From DATBFX01 sp036558305 (GTDB lineage Bacteria > Chloroflexota > Chloroflexia > Thermomicrobiales > UBA6265): a DNA stretch of 29,852 nucleotides. The translations under genes were made by a program, and so were the position numbers. The notes under the pieces are model-generated. The model did not search any database. It was not told where the DNA came from and saw nothing but the letters and a program-made list of their open reading frames with translations. Every line of letters begins with the position of its first letter. Position 1 is the stretch's first letter. Positions 6,646 through 14,780 of the stretch are shown in pieces. The stretch spans positions 1 to 29,852 of the forward strand of contig DATBFX010000188.1 in NCBI GenBank assembly GCA_036558305.1. Direction: 5' to 3'.

Positions 6646-7854
6646 CTCTCGCGTGACCTGCCCGATCGTGCCGCCGCCGAGGACCTCATCACCGCGGTAG
6701 AAGACGACCGCCTGACCGGGAGCCGCGATCGGTCGCTCCTCGCTCGTGAAGACGACCGTCGCTTCGCCGCTGCCCGCCGGACCAAGGGTCACTTCGGCCG
6801 GGAACGGTGTGCCACGATAGCGGACGACGGCATCGCAGGCAAACGGCGCCGGCGGCCACGAGCCGTCGGTCAGCGCGACCGACTCGGCCGTGAGGGCGCG
6901 GGCGGTCGCCTCGGCGCGCGATCCTACCACGAGCCGGTTGCGCTCGGGTTCCAGCTTCAGCACGTAGAGCGGCTGCGGTTTGCGGTGCGGGACGTCGATC
7001 CCCTTCCGTTGCCCGATCGTGTGGTGGACCAGACCGCGGTGCTCGCCGAGGACGGTCCCGCCGGTATCGACGATCTCGCCCGGGACGGTCACGTCCGGTC
7101 GCCGTCGCGCGACGAAGTCGGCGTACGACCCCTTGCCGACGAAGCAGATCTCCTGGCTCTCCGCCTTGTCCGCCACCGGCAACCCGAACGCCTTCGCGAG
7201 GGTGCGCACCTCCGGCTTCGTCAGGTTGCCGAGCGGGAAGCGGACGAACCCGAGCTGCTCCTGGGTCATCGTGTGGAGGACGTAGCTCTGGTCCTTGCGG
7301 GCGTCGACCGCACGGTAGAGACGGTGCGGTGTGCCGAGAACCGGATCGCCGGGGACGATCCGCGCGTAGTGGCCCGTCGCCAGGCAATCGGCGTCGAGGA
7401 GTTTCGCCCGGTGGACGAGGTGGCGGAACTTGACGTGGCGGTTGCACTCCAGACACGGATTCGGCGTCCGCCCAGCGGCGTACTCGTCGACGAAGCGGTC
7501 GACGACGGCCTCGCCGAATTCCGCCTCCATGTTCACGGCGTAGAACGGCACCCCGATCAAGGCGCAGGTCGCCCGCGCGTCGTCCATCGCGGGGATGCCG
7601 CAGCAGGGGTTGACCGCGTGCTCGGGATCGGCCGGCGAGAAAAGGCGCAGGTTCATTCCGACGACGCGGTAGCCGCGCTCCCGCATGATCAGCGCGGTCG
7701 TGGCGCTGTCGACGCCACCGCTCATGGCGACGACGACGGTTTTCCCCGCACCGTCGCGCGGTCCGATCTTCTCCTCGCTCAGGAAGAGGTCGAGATCGGG
7801 CTCGGCGGTTGCGGACTCATTGGTAGGAGTGGCAAGGGCAAGCATGGCAGGCAT
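6625..7854 (-). CDS. mnmA: tRNA-specific 2-thiouridylase MnmA
   Basis: MnmA installs the 2-thio group at U34 of Lys, Glu and Gln tRNAs, using ATP and sulfur relayed from a persulfide carrier. The 409-residue product shows the PP-loop A-M-S-G-G-V-D-S (about 43-50), N-P-C-L-E-C-N-R-H-V-K-F with the presumed catalytic Cys at 137, A-T-G-H-Y-A-R, K-D-Q-S-Y-V-L, and S-Q-E-I-C-F-V with the partner Cys at 237. A C-terminal barrel includes H-H-T-I-G-Q-R-K-G-I. It carries about 35 extra residues before the PP-loop compared with the E. coli enzyme. No strong ribosome site precedes either the ATG at 7854 or the ATG at 7845, so the start is uncertain by three residues or more. The C-terminus is encoded by a heptamer array. 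Neighbours are unrelated to tRNA modification. Confidence 0.96.
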   Translation of the reverse strand: MPAMLALATPTNESATAEPDLDLFLSEEKIGPRDGAGKTVVVAMSGGVDSATTALIMRERGYRVVGMNLRLFSPADPEHAVNPCCGIPAMDDARATCALIGVPFYAVNMEAEFGEAVVDRFVDEYAAGRTPNPCLECNRHVKFRHLVHRAKLLDADCLATGHYARIVPGDPVLGTPHRLYRAVDARKDQSYVLHTMTQEQLGFVRFPLGNLTKPEVRTLAKAFGLPVADKAESQEICFVGKGSYADFVARRRPDVTVPGEIVDTGGTVLGEHRGLVHHTIGQRKGIDVPHRKPQPLYVLKLEPERNRLVVGSRAEATARALTAESVALTDGSWPPAPFACDAVVRYRGTPFPAEVTLGPAGSGEATVVFTSEERPIAAPGQAVVFYRGDEVLGGGTIGQVTREPVAGSR

Positions 7855-8052
7855 TTGCGAGCGAATCGGAGTGATTGTCGATCACCGGACACGAGAACGG
7901 CGGCAACCCGCCGGCGCCTTCCGCGCCTGACGACCGCGCCGCCGAACACACACACAGTATAACACCACTGCCGTCTGGGCCCGAAGAAGAGGGCAACATC
8001 GCGGGAATCGGTGAAGCGGCTGACCAGCATCCCGATGCCAATCGCTCGTGCG

Positions 8053-8409
8053 TCAGGGGTTGGCGGCGGCGGTCGGCTGGGTGCGGCGCACCTCAACCAC
8101 GAGCGAAAATCCTGCCCCCAGAGCCGTGACATACCGGCGAAGCGTGGTCAGCGAGCAAAGGTCGTATCCCCGGTTCTCGATGCGCTTCACTTGTGCCTCA
8201 GAGATGCCGAGCTTCCTGGCGAGGTCCGCCTGGCTAAGACCAGCAGACTGACGGGCTTCGATGAGTTGAAGCCATAGCTCGCTCTTGGCCGCCTCCTCGG
8301 CATGGATCGCACTATAAGTGGGGTCAGCACGCAACCCGGCACGCCAACCTTCGTAACTCGCCTGTCCCTCGGCCGTCGGATCTGGCATCGGCTCGGTCGA
8401 ATCTGCCAT
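8053..8409 (-). CDS. XRE-family antitoxin, HigA-like
   Basis: The 118-residue product has an N-terminal region (about 1-45) that should contact or neutralise the toxin, and a C-terminal helix-turn-helix: S-A-G-L-S-Q-A-D-L-A-R-K-L-G-I-S-E-A-Q-V-K-R-I-E-N-R-G-Y-D. This is the Cro/C1 pattern with the usual I-E-N after the recognition helix. It lies 3 nt after the toxin stop codon on the same strand, which is the HigBA order (toxin first). In such modules the antitoxin, alone or with the toxin, represses its own promoter. Its sequence continues L-C-S-L-T-T-L-R-R-Y-V-T-A-L-G-A, the conserved helix of HigA-type proteins. The pairing is visible in the sequence; toxin neutralisation is inferred. Confidence 0.88.
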   Translation of the reverse strand: MADSTEPMPDPTAEGQASYEGWRAGLRADPTYSAIHAEEAAKSELWLQLIEARQSAGLSQADLARKLGISEAQVKRIENRGYDLCSLTTLRRYVTALGAGFSLVVEVRRTQPTAAANP

Positions 8410-8412
8410 CGC

Positions 8413-8775
8413 CTATTTATCTCCCTCGCGTCGCAGAAAATCCGCCAGTCGCGCCTGAGCGACCTCAACCTCGCGGCGCGGCGTCTTCTGCGTTTTCTTT
8501 TGAAACCCGTGCAAAAAGAGAATCCGTCTGCCTTGAAGAAAGGAATAGAGCAAGCGATAGATGCTCTTCTCGCTCTCCCGGCGTAGCTCCCAGATTCGGC
8601 CTTCCAGGTGCCGGACGAGCGGTTCACGCGCCTGCGTGTTGCGGAGCAGCAATTGCTCGATGGACCAGTCGAAGCGCGCCTGAGTCACCCGATCCAAGCC
8701 GGACAAGAACTCCCGCACAGGTTCATCGCCATCCGCGTCGACATAGAAGACGGCGATCCACGCCGGGAAGCTCAT
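8413..8775 (-). CDS. HigB/RelE-type toxin (phage Gp49-like, PF05973)
   Basis: The 120-residue product matches the Gp49-like HigB layout: F-Y-V-D-A-D-G-D-E-P-V-R-E-F-L-S-G-L at the N-terminus, then the central H-L-E-G-R-I-W-E-L-R-R-E-S-E-K-S-I-Y-R-L-L-Y strand region, and R-I-L-F-L-H-G-F-Q-K-K-T-Q-K-T-P near the C-terminus. The conserved W-E-L-R and H-G-F-x-K-K segments are the family signature. Toxins of this family cleave mRNA at the ribosome. It precedes its antitoxin by 3 nt, so the two are cotranscribed. No strong ribosome site is seen before the ATG. The gene is less GC-rich than mnmA beside it, consistent with horizontal gain. Confidence 0.9.
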   Translation of the reverse strand: MSFPAWIAVFYVDADGDEPVREFLSGLDRVTQARFDWSIEQLLLRNTQAREPLVRHLEGRIWELRRESEKSIYRLLYSFLQGRRILFLHGFQKKTQKTPRREVEVAQARLADFLRREGDK

Positions 8776-9107
8776 CTACACCAACTACTGCCGTGTCGCG
8801 TTTCGCTGCATCTGCGGAACACCACTGGGACATCCCGCCGGCGCTATCCGCATCTGACGTCCGCGGCCACCAGTGTATCACCCGGGCGTCCGTTACCGAG
8901 TCGAACGCGCCTCGTCTTGCAATGTGTCGGCACCATCCGGGCCAATTCCCAACGGTCGACTTCGTCGAGGCGCTGCTAACGATGGGCCGGATCTCCCTTC
9001 GTCGACCGCATGACGCTATCGTCCCTGATCGGTCATACTTGGTTGACCGAGTGACCTCCTGATGAACTCTTGATGCATTCCGCAGGTGGCGGAACCGGAG
9101 GCGAACA
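8776..9107. other. 332-bp divergent intergenic region between toxin and nuclease operon
   Basis: Reading frames cross this stretch on both strands (8793-9062 plus, 8723-9145 minus), but they show no recognisable motif and no ribosome site, and I reject them. It should hold the promoters for both divergent units. The visible elements are an inverted repeat CGGTCA / TGACCG (9030-9035 / 9044-9049), an overlapping TTGACC -35-like hexamer (9043-9048) without a convincing -10, and the GGAGG ribosome site at 9097-9101. Confidence 0.5.
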
Positions 9108-9533
9108 GTGGGAGCAGCATCGTCGGGCCGTGATGTCGTGTACATGCTGGCGTCGGAGATCGACGCACATGTATGGGATGAATTCCCAGAATTCGCCCTC
9201 AGCGACCCTGCTCACACGTCGATCATCGCGGAGCGAGCTTCCCTCATGCCTGAACGCTGGTGGATTCACTGCGTCTCCAACCGAATCGCTGGCGAAGACG
9301 ATCTGGCTACTTGCCTAGGCGTCGCGATGCTCGCAAAGCCGACCGTCATCCTCTTCGCGGCAACTCACGGCATCACGGCGTCAGCGCGGCGGTTCGCGAG
9401 TCAGGTGAATGCAACGACGGGCACGCGGTTTCTGGCACTGGACATGAATGACCTGGACCGCATCAAGACTTCGCCTGATGCGCTTCCGGACCTACTACGT
9501 GAGCGACTCATGGCAAGCGCCACGACCGTGTGA
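9108..9533 (+). CDS. Putative degenerate restriction-endonuclease-fold protein, partner of the PLD nuclease
   Basis: The 141-residue product starts at a GTG placed 6 nt after a perfect GGAGG (9097-9101), so it is a genuine short gene rather than a fragment. I do not recognise the family with certainty. The segment W-W-I-H-C-V-S-N-R-I-A-G-E-D-D-L followed by A-K-P-T-V-I-L-F-A-A-T-H-G-I-T-A-S-A-R-R-F-A and F-L-A-L-D-M-N-D-L-D-R-I resembles the core of Mrr-type PD-(D/E)xK nucleases (strand with E-x-K, then V-T-x-x-G-F-T-x-x-A, then I-x-L-I-D-x-x-x-L). At the catalytic strand the expected E-x-K reads H-C-V, so the site looks dead. The stop codon overlaps the next gene as TGATG, implying translational coupling. 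A sensor, scaffold or targeting role for the PLD nuclease is inference. Confidence 0.6.
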   Translation: MGAASSGRDVVYMLASEIDAHVWDEFPEFALSDPAHTSIIAERASLMPERWWIHCVSNRIAGEDDLATCLGVAMLAKPTVILFAATHGITASARRFASQVNATTGTRFLALDMNDLDRIKTSPDALPDLLRERLMASATTV

Positions 9534-10411
9534 TGGAACTCTTCTCGTCGCCTCTCACATCCGTCTTCTCGAATTTTCTCTCCTCTATCGAACACACGTG
9601 TGTCGTTTGTTCGCCGTACGTCGGCCGCGAACCCGTCAGACAACTCGTCTCGGCAGTCGCACAAAAACAAATCGAACAGCACCTCGAATTGCTCGTAGTG
9701 ACCGACATTTCGCTCAAGACGCTCGTTCAAGGTGCGACTGACAGAGATGCCTTGGCCGAACTGCAAACGGCGATCGTGAGCACCAGGATTGTGTACTTGC
9801 CGCGGGTCCACGCCAAGGTCTACCTGGCCGACAAGAGGATGGCGATAGTAGGTTCGGCCAACTTTACGGCCGGAGGCATCTCGCGAAATTTTGAATACGT
9901 CGCCTGCATCTATGCCTCTCAGCAGGTTCAACGGATTCGGACGGACATCGAGGCATACGCCAACCTGGGCGGCATCGTAACGCCGAGGCAGCTTGCCACG
10001 ATCAGAGAGATCGCCGGTAGTCTTCGCCAATCCGTCGACGAGGAGCAACGAAGCATCAGCGAGAAGATGCGAAGAGCCTCCGAGAAAATTCGACGTGAGA
10101 CGGAAGACGACCTAATCCGGGTCCGTATCGGGGGTACGTCTATCAATGCGATTTTCAGTCGAACCATTGAATACTTACTGCGCAGAGAGCCACTAACCAC
10201 GAAACAGCTTCACGAACGCATCCGCGGTATCCATCCAGATCTTTGCGACGACACGATGGACCGTGTCATCGACGGCGTCAGGTACGGCAAACTCTGGAAG
10301 CATCAAGTCCGCACGGCTCAGCAGCATCTCAAACGCGCCAATCGCATCGCACTCGACGAGGCCTCGGGAACCTGGCAATCGCTTGCCGATGAGGATGAAG
10401 CTCCGAGATGA
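9533..10411 (+). CDS. PLD-superfamily (HKD) nuclease with C-terminal winged-helix-like module
   Basis: The 292-residue product starts at the ATG of a TGATG overlap; a GTG immediately before is an alternative. Residues 10-130 form one phospholipase-D domain ending in the HKD motif H-A-K-V-Y-L-A-D (His93, Lys95, Asp100) and the following I-V-G-S-A-N-F-T with N-F-E-Y. One motif per chain means it should act as a dimer, as in Nuc and BfiI-type nucleases. Residues about 160-195 are a charged probable coiled coil (S-V-D-E-E-Q-R-S-I-S-E-K-M-R-R-A-S-E-K-I-R-R). Residues about 203-275 (I-E-Y-L-L-R-R-E-P-L-T-T-K-Q-L-H-E-R-I then H-P-D-L-C-D-D and W-K-H-Q-V-R-T-A-Q-Q-H-L-K-R) resemble a winged-helix module I associate with restriction-type proteins. 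Codon use is visibly less GC-biased than that of the flanking metabolic genes. DNA is the likely substrate. Confidence 0.85.
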   Translation: MELFSSPLTSVFSNFLSSIEHTCVVCSPYVGREPVRQLVSAVAQKQIEQHLELLVVTDISLKTLVQGATDRDALAELQTAIVSTRIVYLPRVHAKVYLADKRMAIVGSANFTAGGISRNFEYVACIYASQQVQRIRTDIEAYANLGGIVTPRQLATIREIAGSLRQSVDEEQRSISEKMRRASEKIRRETEDDLIRVRIGGTSINAIFSRTIEYLLRREPLTTKQLHERIRGIHPDLCDDTMDRVIDGVRYGKLWKHQVRTAQQHLKRANRIALDEASGTWQSLADEDEAPR

Positions 10412-10450
10412 AGGAAACGCCAACGCCGGCGACAATCGCGGACTCGCTGA

Positions 10451-11536
10451 CTACGCGACCCTCAGGTTGTCAATCGCGTCCCGATCCCAGTCGATCCCGA
10501 CGCCCGGCTCCGACGGCGCGACCGCCTGCCCGGCGACGATCTCGACTTCGCGCTTCGTCAGGCGGCGGAGTTGCGGGATGTATTCGACACAAAGAGAGTT
10601 GGGCACCGCGGCGGCGAGACTGACGTGGATCTCCATCAGAAAGTGCGGCGCGACTTTGACGTTGAAGGCTTCGGCCAGGTGCGCCGTCTTCAGCCAGGGG
10701 GTGATCCCGCCGATCCGCGCCACGTCGACCTGGACGATGCCGCAGGCGCCCGCCGCCAGGTATTCCCGGAAATGGCTGACCGCGTAAATGCTCTCGCCGA
10801 CGGCGATCGGCAGACTCGTCGAGGCGGCGAGCAGGGCGTGGCCGCCGATGTCCTCGGCCGGCAAGGGTTCCTCGAACCAGAAGAGGTCCAACTCCTCGAA
10901 CAACCTCGCCCGACGCTTCGCCTCCGCCGCCGTCAGCGATTGGTTGGCATCGACCATCAGGTGCGTCGTCGGACCGATCGCCGCCCGCACCGCGCGCAGT
11001 CGCTCGATGTCCTCGTGGGCGTCCGCTTTGCCGACCTTGATCTTGACACCGGGCCAGCCCTTGGCGACCGATGCCCGCGCCCCGGCGACCAACTCGTCGA
11101 TCGAGAGTTGGAGCCAGCCGCCCTCGGTGTCGTAGAGCGGCACCCGCTCCCGCGCACCGCCCGCCAGTACCCAGAGCGGTTGACCGGCCGCGCGGCAGCG
11201 CAGGTCCCAGAGGGCGACGTCGACCGCGGCGAGCGCCAAACTGGTGATCGCACCGACGGCGGTGCCGTGGGTGGCCCAGAAGAGTTTTTGCCAGAGCGCC
11301 TCGATCGCGCGGGCGTCCTCGCCGATCAACCGGTGCAGGAGGTCTTCGCGCAGGAGTGCCAGGACCGCCCGGCCGCCGGTGCCGATGGTGTAGCTGTAAC
11401 CCGTGCCGGTCCCGCCGTCGTCGGTTTCGAGTTCGACGAAGATCGTCTCCTGCTTGACGAAGGCCTGGATCGCATCCGTCCGGACGACCTCGGGTTCCAG
11501 GTCGACGAGGTATGCCTCGGCGCGCACGATCTTCAC
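10451..11536 (-). CDS. Mandelate racemase/muconate lactonising enzyme family (enolase superfamily) dehydratase or racemase
   Basis: The 361-residue product starts at a GTG with a strong AAGGAGG site 5 nt upstream. The N-terminal capping domain (1-125) is followed by the (beta/alpha)7-beta barrel with enolase-superfamily residues: K-I-K (Lys165, Lys167), D-A-N (Asp196), F-E-E-P (Glu222) and G-E-S (Glu248) as Mg2+ ligands, and the Asp271 (V-D-V-A-R-I-G-G) and His298 (A-P-H) catalytic dyad. A K-x-K plus His-Asp dyad places it in the mandelate-racemase subgroup, which includes sugar-acid dehydratases. The exact substrate cannot be read from sequence. It lies 36 bp after the monooxygenase gene on the same strand. 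It converges with the nuclease operon (39 bp between stops). Confidence 0.93.
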   Translation of the reverse strand: MKIVRAEAYLVDLEPEVVRTDAIQAFVKQETIFVELETDDGGTGTGYSYTIGTGGRAVLALLREDLLHRLIGEDARAIEALWQKLFWATHGTAVGAITSLALAAVDVALWDLRCRAAGQPLWVLAGGARERVPLYDTEGGWLQLSIDELVAGARASVAKGWPGVKIKVGKADAHEDIERLRAVRAAIGPTTHLMVDANQSLTAAEAKRRARLFEELDLFWFEEPLPAEDIGGHALLAASTSLPIAVGESIYAVSHFREYLAAGACGIVQVDVARIGGITPWLKTAHLAEAFNVKVAPHFLMEIHVSLAAAVPNSLCVEYIPQLRRLTKREVEIVAGQAVAPSEPGVGIDWDRDAIDNLRVA

Positions 11537-11572
11537 CCAATCCTCCTTCGCCGATCACGGTCGGGCGCCATT

Positions 11573-12718
11573 CTACCGAAGAGCAACACCCGAGGATCTG
11601 CCGGGGTGCCCCGCTACCGCCGACCGGGCAGCACGCACCCTGGAGGCAATGGCGTCGACGACATACGCGGCGTCCCTTCCGACGCCATGCAACATCGCCG
11701 ACGACGGGGCGTAGAGGAAGAGCAGGCCGACGAAATACAGCCCTGGTTGGCCGGCAACGACGCCGCGCTCATGGATCGGCCCACCGTCCTGCCCGATCAC
11801 GGGCAACCCGATCCACGAGAAGTCGGGACGGAACCCCGTGCACCAGACGACGTTCGCCACGTCGAGCACACGACCGTCCTCCAACAGAGGCCGTCCGTCT
11901 CGGACACCTATGGTCTTGCCGACGCGCTCGATGCCGGCCGCGATCAGCTCCCCGTGCTTGATCCGGAGACGCGGCATGCCGTGGGACAGGACCTTTGCGC
12001 GCACCTTCCGACCCCATGGCGCATCCACGATGAGGACGTGGTGGAACAGCAGACGGAGCACCAGGGGCAGCAACAGCAAGCGTGCCGCCGCTCCATCGAT
12101 GTCGAACGGGAGTTGACCGTTGTCCCGCCCCGAGAGCCAGGTGGGGTGATCCTGCGCCGCCTCGCGGGCGATCTCGGCACCCGAGTTGCCTGCTCCGACG
12201 ACGAGGACGCCGCCGTCTCGGAGCTGAGACGGGTTGCGGTAGTCGCCGGCATGCAACTGGACGATGTCGGGGTCGAGCGCGTGGGCGAACGGCGGCCGCC
12301 ACGGGCGCTGCCAATTCGCCATCGCCACCACGACGTGCTCGGACGCGAATCGCCGGTCGCCGGCCGTCAGGACGAACCGACCACCCTGCCGCGAGAGGTG
12401 GTCCACCTTGACACCCGTCTGGATCGGCAACGAGGAGCGCGCCGCGTAGGCCTCGAGGTAATCGGCCACCTCGTCCTTCGTGGGGAACGCGTGGCCCGGA
12501 GCCGGGAAGGGCATACCGGGCAGCCCGTCGTAGCGGGCGGGGGTGAACAAGCGCAGCGAGTCCCACCGTTTGCGCCAGGAATCACCGATCCGCTCGTTGG
12601 CGTCCAGGATCACGAAAGGGAGGCCGCGCCGGGCCAGGTGGTAGCCGACCGCCAATCCCGCCTGGCCGCCGCCGACGACGAGGGTTTGGACGTATTCCGG
12701 CTCGCGCACGCCGTTCAT
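11573..12718 (-). CDS. Flavin-containing monooxygenase-like NAD(P)/FAD oxidoreductase
   Basis: The 381-residue product starts at an ATG with GGAGG 6 nt upstream; an in-frame start 39 nt earlier lacks a site. The first Rossmann motif is V-V-G-G-G-Q-A-G-L-A-V-G near the N-terminus (FAD). It is followed by I-G-D-S-W-R-K-R-W-D-S-L-R-L-F-T-P, the FMO/YUC-type signature. The second dinucleotide motif V-V-G-A-G-N-S-G-A-E-I-A binds NADPH. Near the C-terminus V-V-W-C-T-G-F-R-P-D-F-S-W-I is the class B 'ATG'-type motif. The family oxygenates soft nucleophiles or ketones; the substrate is unknown. A LuxR-type regulator lies upstream on the same strand, separated by a perfect inverted repeat, and may control it. 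Confidence 0.93.
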   Translation of the reverse strand: MNGVREPEYVQTLVVGGGQAGLAVGYHLARRGLPFVILDANERIGDSWRKRWDSLRLFTPARYDGLPGMPFPAPGHAFPTKDEVADYLEAYAARSSLPIQTGVKVDHLSRQGGRFVLTAGDRRFASEHVVVAMANWQRPWRPPFAHALDPDIVQLHAGDYRNPSQLRDGGVLVVGAGNSGAEIAREAAQDHPTWLSGRDNGQLPFDIDGAAARLLLLPLVLRLLFHHVLIVDAPWGRKVRAKVLSHGMPRLRIKHGELIAAGIERVGKTIGVRDGRPLLEDGRVLDVANVVWCTGFRPDFSWIGLPVIGQDGGPIHERGVVAGQPGLYFVGLLFLYAPSSAMLHGVGRDAAYVVDAIASRVRAARSAVAGHPGRSSGVALR

Positions 12719-12810
12719 CCTGCACCTCCGTTGAAGGTGGGGTACCGCCGCAACCACGATGTCGGTTGCCGCCTAAGGATGCTAGGCGCGGGCCGGTGCT
12801 CGCCGCATCG

Positions 12811-12857
12811 AGGGAAGTACCCATTCTGCCATGCCGGGGTGGCGTGGGTACTTCCCT
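12811..12857 (-). terminator. 13-bp perfect inverted repeat between luxR-type gene and monooxygenase
   Basis: AGGGAAGTACCCA (12811-12823) is exactly complementary to TGGGTACTTCCCT (12845-12857). The 21-nt loop itself contains a small GCCA/TGGC stem. It starts 9 nt after the regulator's stop codon. No T-run follows, so it may be a terminator, or an operator for the monooxygenase gene whose start lies 92 bp downstream. Confidence 0.6.
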
Positions 12858-12866
12858 GTACCGCCG

Positions 12867-14504
12867 CTAGATGGGATCGTGCTCGTAGGCGTACGCGGTG
12901 GCCGCGGCGCGGGACGACACGCCCAGCTTGGTGAAGATGTTGCTGACGTGGCGATCCACCGTCTTCTCGCTGAGGAACAGCTCGGCGGCGATGGCCCGAT
13001 TGGTTTTGCCCTCCGCCACGAGGCGGAGGACCTCCACCTCGCGCGCCGTCAGCCCGCCGGCGACCTTGGGTGCCGGCGTTCGCAGCAGCGCCTCCACCCG
13101 GACGAGGTCTGGCGTGGCACCGAGTTGTTGGAAGACCCGCCGCGCCGCGTCGAACTCCATGGTGGCCGTGTCGTGGTCCCGGAGCTCCCGGCAGGCGCAC
13201 CCGATCAGGGCCCGGACGCGCGCCGCCTCGTACGGTGCGTCGAGCTCCTGCCAGATCGTCCATGCGCGGCGCAGCGCGGTGAGCGCGTCTCGGGCGTTCC
13301 CCTCACCGAGAAAGACGGCTCCCTCGGCGTGGGCGGCAACCGCCCGCATGAACGGCGCGTCGAGATCACGGGCGATCGCGGACAGCTCGTCGGCGGCGGC
13401 GCGTGCCGCCGGGACGTCGCCCGTCGCGAGCATGATCTCGGCGTGTGCCACGAGCACGTTGGCGCGGGTGACGCGGTCGTGTCTCTCCTCCACGAGGCGA
13501 CGAATGGCCGACTCCGCGGCATCGACCTGACCCCGAGCCAGTCGCAGCAGCGCGAGGCCGGGCTGCGGGCTCCGTCCAAGCTGGTTGGCCTGGCGATATG
13601 CCTCCTCCGCCTTCCCGAACTCGCCTCGGAGCCGGTGGAGCTCGGCCAGGTGATAGAAGGCTTGACCGGCGACGGGCTGGTCGGACGGAGAGGTGAGCCA
13701 TTCGCACGCGCGCCGCGCTTCGTGCAGGGCGTCGAGCCACGCGCCGCGGAGTTGCATGATTTCGGTGCGGTACACCAGGCACCTTCCGCGGTAGGGGACG
13801 AGGTCCGGCTGCGAGGCGCACCAGTTGGCGAGTGCCGCCGTCCACTCGCGCGCCCGGCGCAGGTCGCAGAGCTCCTGGCAGGCCTCGATCACCCCGCAGT
13901 AGACGTCTCCGACGACGATCGGTGAGACCTCCCCGGTCGTGACCGCGACCATGACCTCGTCGAGCAGCGCCACTCCCTCCGCGATCTGCCCAAGGTGGAC
14001 CAGCGCGCGCCCACGACCCAGCCGACCCATACTCCGCAGGTCCGAATCACCGAAGCGATCACCAACCTGGATGACGTGGTCGAAGGTGGCGTACGCGGCC
14101 GCGGCGTCGCCTGCAGCGAAACGCTGGACCCCGACGGGCATCAGCAGGTAGCCGCGCTCGACACAGTCATGTGCTCCGTCGTCGAGGACGCGCTGGGCGC
14201 GGGCGAGCCAGCCGCTGGCGCGGGCGACCTCGCCGCGGTTAATGAGGCCGAAGGCCAGCCAAAACGCGCACCGGGCGGCGCGTGGGGCATCGCCGAGGTG
14301 CAGGCTCTCGCGATGCGCTCGTTCCCAGGCGTCGGCGCTGTCGTCGTACTTGCCGACGAGGTGAGCGGCCACGGCGAGCCGCTCGAGGTCCTCTCGTGCG
14401 AGCGCGGCCTCGCGATCCGCCGCCGACAGTTGGACGCACGCGTCCCCCCAGCCCCGTCGCTCGAAGGATTCCCGGCCATGCGCGAGCGCATCGGACGCGG
14501 TCAT
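12867..14504 (-). CDS. LuxR-family transcriptional regulator with TPR-like repeats
   Basis: The 545-residue product starts at an ATG with GGAGGG 3-4 nt upstream. Residues about 1-460 are Ala-rich helical repeats of tetratricopeptide character, for example G-Q-A-F-Y-H-L-A-E-L-H-R-L-R-G-E-F-G-K-A-E-E-A-Y-R. The C-terminal about 60 residues are a LuxR/GerE helix-turn-helix: L-T-A-R-E-V-E-V-L-R-L-V-A-E-G-K-T-N-R-A-I-A-A-E-L-F-L-S-E-K-T-V-D-R-H-V-S-N-I-F-T-K-L-G-V. No ATPase (LAL/MalT P-loop) or receiver domain is present, so the TPR part likely senses a protein or ligand directly. The gene is followed on the same strand by the flavin monooxygenase, a plausible target. It is divergent from the fucosidase gene (276 bp). 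Confidence 0.92.
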   Translation of the reverse strand: MTASDALAHGRESFERRGWGDACVQLSAADREAALAREDLERLAVAAHLVGKYDDSADAWERAHRESLHLGDAPRAARCAFWLAFGLINRGEVARASGWLARAQRVLDDGAHDCVERGYLLMPVGVQRFAAGDAAAAYATFDHVIQVGDRFGDSDLRSMGRLGRGRALVHLGQIAEGVALLDEVMVAVTTGEVSPIVVGDVYCGVIEACQELCDLRRAREWTAALANWCASQPDLVPYRGRCLVYRTEIMQLRGAWLDALHEARRACEWLTSPSDQPVAGQAFYHLAELHRLRGEFGKAEEAYRQANQLGRSPQPGLALLRLARGQVDAAESAIRRLVEERHDRVTRANVLVAHAEIMLATGDVPAARAAADELSAIARDLDAPFMRAVAAHAEGAVFLGEGNARDALTALRRAWTIWQELDAPYEAARVRALIGCACRELRDHDTATMEFDAARRVFQQLGATPDLVRVEALLRTPAPKVAGGLTAREVEVLRLVAEGKTNRAIAAELFLSEKTVDRHVSNIFTKLGVSSRAAATAYAYEHDPI

Positions 14505-14780
14505 CGTCCCTCCCGCCTCAGCGATCCGTCGCCACGGTGATCGCCCGCCGGTCGTCCGTAGCGCACTACTGATGGGGTACGGCGGTCAGGTCAGCCGAGG
14601 AACGGCATCCCAACGCCAACGCCATACTACCGCCGTCGGTCAACCGTCTGGACCATCTCGAAGATGCGACGCCGCCATGCACTGAAGATCGGTGACACAA
14701 AGCGTTGGAGATGACGCCATCTCGCGCCAACTCACAAACCGAGCGGTCAAGGGCTCGTCAACGAAAGGCATGCGAAGGGT
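14505..14780. promoter_or_regulatory. Divergent intergenic region, luxR-type regulator / fucosidase
   Basis: This 276-bp stretch separates two divergently transcribed genes and should carry both promoters. I see no clear -35/-10 pair and no long inverted repeat in it. The regulator ribosome site lies at its left end, and AAGGG sits just before the fucosidase ATG at its right end. Confidence 0.35.

Noticed and set aside
7956..7961. TATACT on the minus strand upstream of mnmA as a promoter
   Set aside because: No -35 at suitable distance; too weak to annotate.
8793..9062. 89-aa plus-strand ORF in the toxin/nuclease intergenic region
   Set aside because: No ribosome site, no motif, and it covers the expected promoter region.
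9592..9603. ACACACGTGTGT palindrome
   Set aside because: Lies inside the PLD coding sequence and is short; probably chance.
10571..12934. 787-aa plus-strand open frame
   Set aside because: Crosses two well-supported minus-strand enzymes and their intergenic space, so it cannot be real.
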